Notes: generated by a model from the letters alone, not told the origin. A DNA stretch of 64,000 nucleotides from Acidobacteriota bacterium (GCA_021324935.1 JAJPIE010000012.1:1-64000); one strand, 5' to 3'. Counted from the first letter of the stretch, positions 27,917-35,357 are shown. Program-made: numbers and translations.

Positions 27917-29080
27917 ATGACCAAATCCCCCATCAAACTCCCCACCCCCGTCTTTAACGACGAAAAGCGCCACATCCGCCTCTACCAGGGCGACTCCCTC
28001 GATCTCCTCCCTCTCCTCCCCGAATCCTCCGTCGACCTCATCTTCGCCGACCCGCCCTACTTCCTCTCCAACAACGGCATCACCTGCCATGCCGGCAAAA
28101 TGGTTAGCGTCAACAAAGGCGATTGGGACATATCCCGAGGCCCCGAAGCCAATCATGAATTCAATCGCTCCTGGCTCGCCGCCTGCCAGCGCGTCCTCAA
28201 GTCCAACGGCTCCATCTGGGTCTCCGGCACCGCTCACGTCATCCATTCCGTCGGCTTTGCCATGCAGCAGCTCGGCTTCAAGCTCCTCAACGATATCTCC
28301 TGGGTGAAACCGAATCCTCCTCCCAATCTCTCTTGCCGTTATTTCACCCACGCCACCGAGACCATCATCTGGGCCGCTCGCGACAAGAAATCTCGCCACA
28401 CCTTCAACTACAAGCTCATGAAGGAATTCAATCGCGGCAAACAGATGAAATCCGTATGGGAAATCAAGCCGCCCGAAGCCTGGGAAAAGCGCTTCGGCAA
28501 GCACCCCACCCAAAAACCCGTCGCTCTTCTCGAACGCATCCTCCTCGCGTCCTCCCACGAAGGCGCCCTCGTCCTCGACCCCTTCTCCGGCTCCGGCACG
28601 ACCCTCCTCGCCGCCCTCAGACTCCGCCGTACCGCGGTAGGATTAGAACTCTCTCACGAATTCCTCGCCGTAACCCTGCAACGCCTGACGGACACACTCG
28701 TCCGCATTCAAATTTCTTTCTCCACTCTCCACTTTTCCCTTGATCTCTTTTCCGATCCTGTGGATCGATCGGATCGCACGTGGAATGGCCGACCTTCAGG
28801 TCGGCCAGCGTGTAGCTCGGGCCTTCAGGCCCGAGGCCTTTCGCAACCCAACGGCGACGCGTCCCCAAACGCCAACGCACACTCTTACATGTCGCCCGAC
28901 CTAAAACTCGTCCAAACCGAACTCCGCTTCTACTTCATCGGCCGCCAATCCCTCTCCGTCATCTTCTCCGCCCCCGCCTCCTCCCTCGAAGACGCCCTCC
29001 ACCAATTCCGCCTCTCCGGCCACTCCCAAAGCGATGCCCTCTTCATCATCAAATCCGAAACCTCCATCTTCCTCGCCTGA
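27917..29080 (+). CDS. dpnA: DpnA-like N6-adenine DNA methyltransferase (GATC type) with unusual C-terminal extension
   Basis: The first 262 residues are a beta-order adenine methyltransferase. Catalytic motif DPPY is at 45-48, then FLSNNGI and SVNKGDWD, a target domain with NLSCRYFTHATETIIWA and KHPTQKP, and the S-adenosylmethionine motif DPFSGSGTT at 221-229. The stretches around DPPYFLSN, KGDW, HEFNR, NLSCRYFTH and GKQMK match M2.DpnII (DpnA), which methylates adenine in GATC. Residues 263-324 are low-complexity and encoded by a second GATC cluster and two hairpin repeats. Residues 325-387, starting at an internal ATG 28889, look like a separate small protein or domain of unknown function. 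The family usually ends near residue 265, so the tail may be fused by loss of a stop. Confidence 0.92.
   Translation: MTKSPIKLPTPVFNDEKRHIRLYQGDSLDLLPLLPESSVDLIFADPPYFLSNNGITCHAGKMVSVNKGDWDISRGPEANHEFNRSWLAACQRVLKSNGSIWVSGTAHVIHSVGFAMQQLGFKLLNDISWVKPNPPPNLSCRYFTHATETIIWAARDKKSRHTFNYKLMKEFNRGKQMKSVWEIKPPEAWEKRFGKHPTQKPVALLERILLASSHEGALVLDPFSGSGTTLLAALRLRRTAVGLELSHEFLAVTLQRLTDTLVRIQISFSTLHFSLDLFSDPVDRSDRTWNGRPSGRPACSSGLQARGLSQPNGDASPNANAHSYMSPDLKLVQTELRFYFIGRQSLSVIFSAPASSLEDALHQFRLSGHSQSDALFIIKSETSIFLA
28742..28775 (+). promoter_or_regulatory. Second GATC cluster at the end of the methyltransferase domain
   Basis: Five GATC sites lie within 34 bases (28742, 28754, 28763, 28767, 28772). The arrangement CGATCC...GGATCGATC resembles the cluster in front of the gene. 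The sites lie inside the open frame, in the linker after the methyltransferase domain. Confidence 0.6.
28786..28835 (+). repeat. Two tandem hairpins with TTCA loops
   Basis: Two perfect hairpins follow each other: TGGCCGACC-TTCA-GGTCGGCCA (28786-28807) and CTCGGGCC-TTCA-GGCCCGAG (28816-28835). A related hairpin with the complementary TGAA loop is at 32290-32307. They belong to a family of intergenic palindromes, here read through by the methyltransferase frame. Confidence 0.8.
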
Positions 29081-29090
29081 CTCCGCCAAA

Positions 29091-29138
29091 TGTAGGGGTG
29101 GCTTCTTTCCCTGAGCCTTGCGAAGGGTTACGTCGCCT
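29091..29138 (+). repeat. 48-bp direct repeat copy 2 (right of methyltransferase)
   Basis: Second copy of 27625-27672, 10 nt after the stop of the methyltransferase frame and before the DpnI-like gene. Confidence 0.9.
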
Positions 29139-29214
29139 CTTTTTCCCCCCGTCGCTCATTCCTCACGGTCGATACGCATTTTGTTCAATGCTTATCCCGT
29201 GATCTAATTCCTCG

Positions 29215-29982
29215 ATGAATCTCCATCTCCCTACCAGTAATCTCGACAGCTACAAAAACGCCTCGCAGCGTGCCCGGGTCGGAACCGAATCTTGGGGCGC
29301 GGAAAATTTCTTCTGCCCTGCCTGCGAATCACCCTATCTGAAACCCACACCGCAGGGAACGGCCGCCGTCGATTACTTCTGCCCTTCCTGCGACTCGCCC
29401 TTCCAATTGAAAAGTCAATCCAAGCCCTTCGGCAGCAAAATCGTCGATGCCGCTTATTCCGAAATGAAGCGTGCCATCCTCGAAGACCGCACACCGAACC
29501 TCTACGTAATGCATTACGACCTGTCGGCGTGGTCCGTCCAAAACGTCATCCTCGTCCCTCGCTTTGCATTCACCCTTTCTGCTATTGAGAAACGCCCTCC
29601 GCTGGCAGCCACGGCTCGCCGCGCTGGTTGGGTCGGCTGCAACATTATCCTCGACAAAATTCCAGTCCTTGCTCGAATCCCTGTGGTAGAGCAAGGAAAA
29701 GCCCAGTCCAGGCAGTTCGTCCGCAATGCCTACCAACGGCTGCGGCCCCTGGAAAAACTTAAAGTGGAAAAGCGAGGATGGACCCTCGACGTGCTTCGGG
29801 TGGTGCAATCTTTAAAGAAAAAGGAATTTTCACTCCAGGATGTCTATGCCCACGCGGATGCTCTCGCCAAACTCCATCCCTCCAACCGCCACGTCCGCGA
29901 TAAAATCCGCCAACAACTCCAGGTCCTCCGCGACCTGGGCCTCCTCACCTTCCTCGGCGATGCTTCCTACCGCCTCACCTAG
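29215..29982 (+). CDS. dpnC: DpnI-like protein (methyl-GATC endonuclease family) with Glu64 to Gln change
   Basis: This 255-residue protein is nearly collinear with R.DpnI from the first residues to the end. Four zinc cysteines are kept (34, 37, 56, 59). The catalytic Asp53 and Lys66 are present, but the position of Glu64 is Gln (FQLKS instead of FELKS). The stretch PLAATARRAGWVGCNI and the C-terminal winged helix (DKIRQQLQVLRDLG) match DpnI closely. DpnI cuts GATC only when the adenine is methylated. Some PD-(D/E)xK nucleases such as the Mrr group use Gln at this place, so activity is not excluded. It sits 134 nt after a GATC methyltransferase, a combination that would be harmful if both were fully active. 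Confidence 0.95.
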   Translation: MNLHLPTSNLDSYKNASQRARVGTESWGAENFFCPACESPYLKPTPQGTAAVDYFCPSCDSPFQLKSQSKPFGSKIVDAAYSEMKRAILEDRTPNLYVMHYDLSAWSVQNVILVPRFAFTLSAIEKRPPLAATARRAGWVGCNIILDKIPVLARIPVVEQGKAQSRQFVRNAYQRLRPLEKLKVEKRGWTLDVLRVVQSLKKKEFSLQDVYAHADALAKLHPSNRHVRDKIRQQLQVLRDLGLLTFLGDASYRLT

Positions 29983-30100
29983 CCCTCTCCGCTTCCTCTG
30001 TGCCCCTCTGCGGCCTCTGTGGTGAAATCTTCACTCTTCTCTTCCGCCCACGGAGCACAACGCGCGCCCCATCTCTACCTCTTCCCTTTTTTCGCTTTTA

Positions 30101-30412
30101 CTATTCTCGCCACTCGTCACTCGCCACTTCTGCAATCTTTTCCGTTCGCGTCATCTCAAACTCCTTTTCGACCAACCCTTTCACCCGCTCGATAAACCGC
30201 ACTGTGTGCGGCAGGCTCGCGTGATATTCGAACGCCGCCTCATCCTTCCACTCCGAGTGGATGATGAACACCTTTCCTCCGCGCACCTGCCGGTATGCCT
30301 CGATCCCCACGCACCCCGCTTCCTTTCGCGTCGGCCCCAGCACCTCTCGCAGCGCCTTCTCCGCCTCGCCTTCCATCCCTTCCCGCACCACAAACTTCGC
30401 AAAGAAATCCAT
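30101..30412 (-). CDS. Antibiotic biosynthesis monooxygenase (ABM) domain protein
   Basis: ATG 30412 (MDFFAKFVVREG) has GGAGGGAGG upstream, giving 103 residues of a dimeric ferredoxin-like ABM domain. Typical stretches are FVVREGMEGEAEKALREVLGPTRKEAGCVGIEAYR and FIIHSEWKDEAAFEYHASLPHTVRF. Such proteins often act as quinol monooxygenases or haem-independent oxygenases; the substrate is unknown. The last residues (EVASDEWRE) and the region just before the stop are encoded by a heptanucleotide repeat array, so the C terminus has been replaced or extended by the repeat. Confidence 0.88.
   Translation of the reverse strand: MDFFAKFVVREGMEGEAEKALREVLGPTRKEAGCVGIEAYRQVRGGKVFIIHSEWKDEAAFEYHASLPHTVRFIERVKGLVEKEFEMTRTEKIAEVASDEWRE
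30106..30128 (+). repeat. Heptanucleotide tandem repeat (CTCGYCA)3 at the 3' end of the ABM gene
   Basis: Units CTCGCCA, CTCGTCA and CTCGCCA then CT, overlapping the C-terminal codons of the ABM-domain gene. Same unit and orientation as the arrays in polA and the esterase. Confidence 0.85.
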
Positions 30413-30927
30413 CCCGCCTCCCTCCTCTTTTCCTCTGGGCTCTCCCTGTCCTCTGCGGCGAAAACCTCTTTCCGGGGCACTTTGATTCGAATCTTTCCGT
30501 TCGAATAAAACTTTCCTCAAAATAACTATTGCATAAGAGTAAATATCATGCTAAGATGCCGTGTGCAAACTGGACTCCAACCTCGCCATCATGCCCTATC
30601 TCCGCGGGCTTTCCCTAACTCCTTTCCTTCCCACACATGCGCTCCCCTCTCCGCAAGCTCTTTATTTTCCGCACTTACGCAAATCCCCGGGGGGGTGGGG
30701 GTATACCGGTCTTCCGGTCCAACCAATCCCCCTCAATTTGGTGCTCCGGCTCTCTCCCCTCCCCACTCTCTTGCCCCGCGCGGCCTTTGCGAGGGGTACG
30801 CGAAACATGCTAAGTCCTTTCACTGCCACTCTTACGCCAACCCCCGGGTACCCCCTCCCGCCAGTCACCGGCCGCTGGCGGCCGGCCGCTGGCCGCTGTA
30901 TCATGCCCCTTCCCCAACGGAGGTGGC
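30413..30927. other. Non-coding region at the strand-composition switch
   Basis: No gene is supported here. An AT-rich stretch (30,515-30,560) is followed by G-rich sequence including CCCCGGGGGGGTGGGGG (30,685-30,701), a small hairpin ACCGG-TCTT-CCGGT (30,705-30,718) and tandem GGCCGCTGG-type palindromes near 30,870-30,900. To the left the plus strand is clearly C-rich, to the right G-rich. The region also carries the promoter of the ABM gene (leftward) and of the POT transporter (rightward). I found no convincing DnaA box. Confidence 0.5.
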
Positions 30928-32189
30928 ATGGCCTTCGCACAGCGCGTCGCGGAAATCCGCACCGGCTTCGAGCGGTCGTTCTGGGTTGCCAACATCAGCG
31001 AACTCTTCGAGCGCCTCTCCTATTACGCGGCGTTCGCTTCGCTGGCGAGGTATCTTCACGAGGCGCTGGACTTTCCGACTGAACGCGCCGCTGATCTTTC
31101 GGGCCTGTTCGGCGGGCTGGTGTGGTTCCTGGCGATCTTCGGGGGAGCGATCGCGGACCGGCTGGGCTTCCGACGGGCGCTTTCGCTGGCTTACCTGATT
31201 CTGGCGGGCTCGTATTTCCTGCTGGGGTCGATAGCAGCGCCGTGGCTGGCGCCGGTGCGCGGCGCGGTGCCGCTGGTGGCGCTGGTCACGTTCGTGCTGA
31301 TGCTGCCGGCGCTCGGCGTGGCGATGGTGAAGCCGAGTGTGGTGGGAACGACGGCGCGCGCCTCGAACGAAAATGTGCGCTCGATCGGCTATTCGATTTA
31401 CTACACGCTGGTGAATATCGGCGGCGCGCTGGGGCCTTTCGTGGCGTCCTGGGTGCACAAGCATTTGAGCGTCGAAAACGTATTCCGCGTCGCGGCGTTC
31501 AGCGTATTCCTGATGTTTTTCCTGGTGCTGGTGCTATTCCGGGAGCCGCGCAAGCTGGGCGACGCGCAAACCGCGCATCTCGGCGAGACGCTGCGGAATT
31601 TCGGAAAGGTGTGTGCGAATCCGAAGTTCATGTTGTTCCTGCTGATTTTTCCGGCTACTGGGTCGTCTACTGGCAGGAATTCATCACGCTGCCGATTTAC
31701 GTGCACGATTACGTGGACCCGAAAGCGGACACGGAGCGCATGCTGATGACCGGCCCGATCGTGGTGATCGCGTTCACGATGCTCTTCAGCCTGCTGACGC
31801 AGAAGATGGCGGCGTTTCGCGCGGTGCTGCTGGGGACCCTGGTCTCGATGGTGGCCTTTGCGGTGCTGGCGGTGAACGGGAGCCTGTATGCGGCGTACGG
31901 AACGCTGGTGGTGATTGCGCTTGGCGAACTGATCCAGCAGCCGCGCTATTACGATTACATTTCGCGGCTGGCGCCGCCAGGGCAGCAGGGAACGTACATG
32001 GGTTTCGCGTTTCTGCCGCTCGGCATCGGGTCGTTCCTGGCGGGACGCATCGGCGGCGCGCTGCTGCACCGCTTCGGCGAAGTGCAGCACCGGCCGCAGA
32101 TTTTTTTGTGGGCGCTCACGGCGATTGGATTGGCGACAACATTTCTTTTGTGGGTTTACGACCGCATCGTGAAGCCGAGCGAGCAGTAA
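30928..32189 (+). pseudogene. POT/MFS family transporter with a single frameshift
   Basis: Two overlapping frames form one transporter of about 420 residues. The first (from ATG 30928, MAFAQRVAEIR) covers helices 1-7 with the POT-type start FWVANISELFERLSYYA. The second resumes with SGYWVVYWQEFITLPIYV and continues to the stop at 32189. The break is at a run of five T (31,646-31,650), where one extra T would restore the frame as ATT TTT TCC GGC TAC. The rest of both halves is intact, so this is either a recent mutation or a sequencing error. POT members import di- and tripeptides with protons. Confidence 0.85.
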
Positions 32190-32289
32190 GGTTTGCGAAG
32201 CGGCGGGTCTTGCGAGCCGCTCAGTGAAGGGTCAAAAAACAGAATGAAAGAGAAAAAGGAAAAGAGAAAGACAGACAGAAAGAAAAAGA

Positions 32290-32307
32290 GCCGGTCTGAA
32301 GACCGGC
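32290..32307 (+). repeat. Palindromic hairpin with TGAA loop
   Basis: GCCGGTC-TGAA-GACCGGC, related to the two hairpins near 28.8 kb. It lies between the convergent POT transporter and TPR genes and could also help terminate transcription, though no T-run follows. Confidence 0.6.
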
Positions 32308-32316
32308 CACTACATT

Positions 32317-32799
32317 TTAATTCACCATGCGGCGGAGTGATTCGAGGGCCTGGCGCGCCAGGGTGTAGCGCGGCTCGATATTGATGGCCTCCTGGAAGCA
32401 GCGCATCGCCTGGCCGTACATTTCCTTGCCGAGATACGCGCGGCCCAGGTTGTAATGCGGAAAGTGGCGCGGTTCGTAGCGGCGCGCTTCGACAGCCTGC
32501 TGGAGCCAGGGGATGGCCTCGTCGAACTGCCCGAGTTCGATCATGTAGGCGCCGATGTCGTTATAAGGATTGCCGAAATCCGGGTCGAGCTCGATGGCCC
32601 GCTTGCACTCGGTGATGGCATCCATCAACTTGCCCTGGTAATGATAGGTCCAGCCGAGAAAGGTATGCGCCTCGGCTGTGGGATGCAGCTCGAGCGAAGA
32701 CTGATAAAGCTCGACGGCGCGATCATAGTCGCCTTCCATCTGCGCCTGATAGGCATCCTGCAACACTTCCCAGGCCCGCGTGAGGGTCTCCTGATTCAT
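32317..32799 (-). CDS. TPR repeat protein
   Basis: From ATG 32799 (MNQETLTRAW) the product is about 160 residues and consists of four to five tetratricopeptide repeats, for example YDRAVELYQSSLELHPTAEAHTFLGWTYHYQGK and AITECKRAIELDPDFGNPYNDIGAYMIELGQF. Such proteins act as protein-interaction scaffolds. There is no signal peptide. An upstream ATG at 32835 is in frame, but neither start has a clear ribosome binding site. No partner can be named from context. Confidence 0.9.
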   Translation of the reverse strand: MNQETLTRAWEVLQDAYQAQMEGDYDRAVELYQSSLELHPTAEAHTFLGWTYHYQGKLMDAITECKRAIELDPDFGNPYNDIGAYMIELGQFDEAIPWLQQAVEARRYEPRHFPHYNLGRAYLGKEMYGQAMRCFQEAINIEPRYTLARQALESLRRMVN

Positions 32800-32968
32800 G
32801 GGAGAATTTTGAAGGGAAAAGGGGCGGCGGGTCAAAGGTACGAAAGTGCTAGAGGTGCAAAATCACAACCTGTCCCTTTTGCCGGGTAGAAGTGGAAATT
32901 CGAAGCCAGAACGGAGAAAATAATGAGGTTCTAAAGTTGTTCGGGTTGCAAAAGTTGGGGGAGGAACT

Positions 32969-33340
32969 GTGAATCGTTTCTGGAAGAACAGCGTGATGAT
33001 GATCGGATTGGCCGGTCTGCTGGGGGCAGGGGCCATGCATGCGGCTGGCACGACCAAGGGCGGCAGCAGTACTGCGAATGCCGCGGCGGTCAAGCGCGGG
33101 AAAGACGTGTTTCAGCAGAAATGTTCCGTGTGCCACTACGACAACAGCGAACAGAAGAAGATCGGGCCCGGATTGAAGGGAATCTCGAAGCGCGGCACGT
33201 TTAGCGTGAACGGCAACAAAATCACGGACGAAAGCCTGAAAACGTGGATCGAAAACGGCGACCAGCTGATGCCGCCGTTCAAGGACGTGCTGGAGCCAAA
33301 TCAGATTAAGGACGTGGTGGCGTACGTCAAGACACTGTAG
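32969..33340 (+). CDS. Secreted class I cytochrome c
   Basis: The GTG start at 32969 has GGGGGAGGAA 3-12 nt upstream. The 123-residue protein has a signal peptide (MMIGLAGLLGAGAMHAAG), the haem motif CSVCH (Cys52, Cys55, His56), the conserved GPGLKGI and a Met ligand in QLMPPF (Met101), and ends with the helix IKDVVAYVKTL. It is a small soluble electron carrier in the periplasm. Confidence 0.93.
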   Translation: MNRFWKNSVMMIGLAGLLGAGAMHAAGTTKGGSSTANAAAVKRGKDVFQQKCSVCHYDNSEQKKIGPGLKGISKRGTFSVNGNKITDESLKTWIENGDQLMPPFKDVLEPNQIKDVVAYVKTL

Positions 33341-33403
33341 AAGGCCTGAAAAGTTGAAAGAGCAGAAGGCGGCGTAAAGCCGCAGGTACGTGAGGGGAAA
33401 GAG

Positions 33404-33443
33404 AAACCCCCGTGCACCCGCGAAATGCAGGTGACGGGGGTTT
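33404..33443 (+). terminator. Bidirectional hairpin terminator between cytochrome c and HU genes
   Basis: The arms AAACCCCCGTGCACC and AGGTGACGGGGGTTT form a long stem with one bulge and a loop of about ten bases. It sits between two convergent genes, so it can stop transcription from both sides; T and A tracts belong to the stem ends. Confidence 0.8.
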
Positions 33444-33476
33444 GCAATATCACTTTTTCCCTGGCGGGGAAAAGAG

Positions 33477-33770
33477 CTACTTCAGAACGGCATCCTTCAG
33501 GACCTTGGCCGGACGCAGGCGGACAACGGTCTTGGCCTTGATCTTGATCTGCTCGCCGGTCTGAGGATTGCGGCCCATGCGCGCCTTGCGGTGAGCCTTC
33601 ACCACGCGGCCGATACCCGGAATCACAAACTTGCCCGCGCTCCCCTTGGCTTCTTTCACGGCCAGCTTGTGAAGCTCGTCAAAAAAGCTGGCGACCGTCT
33701 TTTTCGCTGTGCCCACTTTCTCCGCGAGATGCGCAACGATTTTGGTCTTGCTCATTGGCTTTGCTGCCAT
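33477..33770 (-). CDS. hup: HU family DNA-binding protein
   Basis: This 97-residue basic protein has the HU/IHF fold: helices MSKTKIVAHLAEKVGTAKKTVASFFDELHKLA, then the arm region with the family signature GKFVIPGIGRVVKAHRKARMGRNPQTGE, with the conserved RNPQTGE turn and IKIKAK strand. It bends and packs DNA as a dimer. The start ATG 33770 lies just after AGGAGGATAGGCAGAAG-type sequence. Confidence 0.95.
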   Translation of the reverse strand: MAAKPMSKTKIVAHLAEKVGTAKKTVASFFDELHKLAVKEAKGSAGKFVIPGIGRVVKAHRKARMGRNPQTGEQIKIKAKTVVRLRPAKVLKDAVLK

Positions 33771-34062
33771 TTCTTCTGCCTATCCTCCTGAATTGTCTGT
33801 CCATCCCGGTGCAGCCGGGACCAGCCGCGAGAGGAAAAACCCCTATTTTCCTGCGTAAAACTCGGGCCGAATCGGACTATAGCGAAGGAAGAAAAGGAAC
33901 GCAAGGGCAAAACCCGCAAAAAAGCGCAAAAACAGCGACTTTTTTTAATGGCATGTGCAAAACTCCTGATTTCAAGCGGTGAAACGCGATTCCCGCGAGG
34001 GCGAGCGTCACAAGGGCGTGTGATATCCTCGGTAATTCCAAATTCATCAAGGAGAAGCGGCA

Positions 34063-34779
34063 ATGGGCGCGGCGAACTGGCGGGAAGTGGAACAACGTAT
34101 TGCAAAGGTGGTGAAAGGAAGCGTGCGGCCAGTAGGCGTCGCCTTTCTGGAGCAGGAGCCCGTTGGCGTAAAGAAGTTCGAGGGCACACAGCCCTCCGGA
34201 TGCAGCTTCTGGCGGCTGGCGGCCGAGGGCAGGACGTTCTATACCGTGCCGGAAAATCACTTTAACTGCGCAGTGGGAGCCTATACCCACAAAATTTCGC
34301 TTTCGCCGGAACGACAGCAAGAGACAGAAGCGACCCTGAAGATGATGTTCGACCTTGGCTACTTGAAGCCGGAAGAGATTCCCCAAATCCCGCGCCTGGC
34401 GAGGACTCCCAAGGCAATCGTTTATGCACCGCTGGGTGAAATGCCGACAGATCCGGATGTGGTTTTGTTTGCGTTGAAGCCGGCCTCGGCGATGATTCTG
34501 CAGGAGGCGGCGGGCCGCGCAGGAGTGGGCACGGGAGCACCAGCACTGGGCAGGCCGACGTGCATGGCGCTGCCAGCTTCGCTGCAACAGGGGACGATTG
34601 CCAGCCTGGGCTGCATAGGCAACCGTATTTACACAGGGCTGGGTGAGGATGAACTGTACGTCGTGCTGCGAGCGCAGAATTTGCCCGCAGTGGCCGAAGC
34701 GCTGCAAGTGATCGGGGGAGCGAATGCCGCGCTACGGGATTACGCCCGCGGGCGACGCGAGCAACTTTCGACACAATAA
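34063..34779 (+). CDS. DUF169 family protein
   Basis: This 238-residue soluble protein matches the DUF169 family (start MGAANWREVEQRIAK; conserved cysteines in GCSFWRLA, HFNCAVGAY, GRPTCMALP and SLGCIGNR). AAGGAGAAG lies just upstream of the ATG. The family is widespread in anaerobes and acidobacteria and its function is not established; the conserved cysteines suggest metal or cofactor binding. No operon partner is evident. Confidence 0.88.
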   Translation: MGAANWREVEQRIAKVVKGSVRPVGVAFLEQEPVGVKKFEGTQPSGCSFWRLAAEGRTFYTVPENHFNCAVGAYTHKISLSPERQQETEATLKMMFDLGYLKPEEIPQIPRLARTPKAIVYAPLGEMPTDPDVVLFALKPASAMILQEAAGRAGVGTGAPALGRPTCMALPASLQQGTIASLGCIGNRIYTGLGEDELYVVLRAQNLPAVAEALQVIGGANAALRDYARGRREQLSTQ

Positions 34780-34863
34780 GAATTTGGCGAACGCAAGCGG
34801 ATAGAGATTGCGCGGCGTTTCGCAGAGACTTCGCCTCGTAGGAAATCCTATGCGAGGTGAGGC

Positions 34864-35330
34864 ATGAATTTCTTTCGAGTTGTCGCCATTCCCACAGAAA
34901 TAGCCGAACAGGTGCGCAGCACGGGAAAATCGCCAAATGCTGGCTTTCCGGAGCATCGCGAAGTCGCGGCAGGCTGTGGCCCTTGCCGGCATTGCCTAAG
35001 GCTCATCTAAATAGATCGGGAAGAGCTGTTCTTTCTTACGTTTGACCCGTTCCGGGAGATGGGCGAACCGCCGCTCTCGGGACCGGTTTACATACTTGCG
35101 GAGTCGTGCAGCCGGCATGCGGGAGGAAATTTCATTCCCGAAGAATACCGCGGGCGGCGGCTGACGTTGGCGGGAAATGGAAGAGACCGCGGTTTGCTGA
35201 AAGAAGTGCGTGTGGGGGCGGAGAAGAACAAACCGAGGCGGAAGCTATGTTTGAGGACGGGTGGATTCGCTATGTGCACGTGCGGAGCATGGAAGCGGGC
35301 TGCTTTATGTTCCGGCTGGAACGCACATAA
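34864..35330 (+). pseudogene. Broken DUF1203 gene (internal stop and frameshift)
   Basis: Starting at ATG 34864 (MNFFRVVAIPTEIAEQVR), the frame matches DUF1203 proteins through GCGPCRHCLR. It then hits an in-frame TAA at 35008-35010 and continues in the same frame with the family stretch TFDPFREMGEPPLSGPVYI. A frameshift follows, because the normal C-terminal motif YVHVRSMEAGCFMFRLER appears in another frame ending at 35330. Two separate lesions indicate a true pseudogene rather than a sequencing error. The family is of unknown function. Confidence 0.8.
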
Positions 35331-35357
35331 ACGAATTCTGCCAGTGAACCGAGTGAC

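Noticed and set aside
30520..30700. DnaA boxes at the strand-composition switch
   Set aside because: Only weak matches such as TTTTCCGCA; too few to claim an origin from motif evidence.
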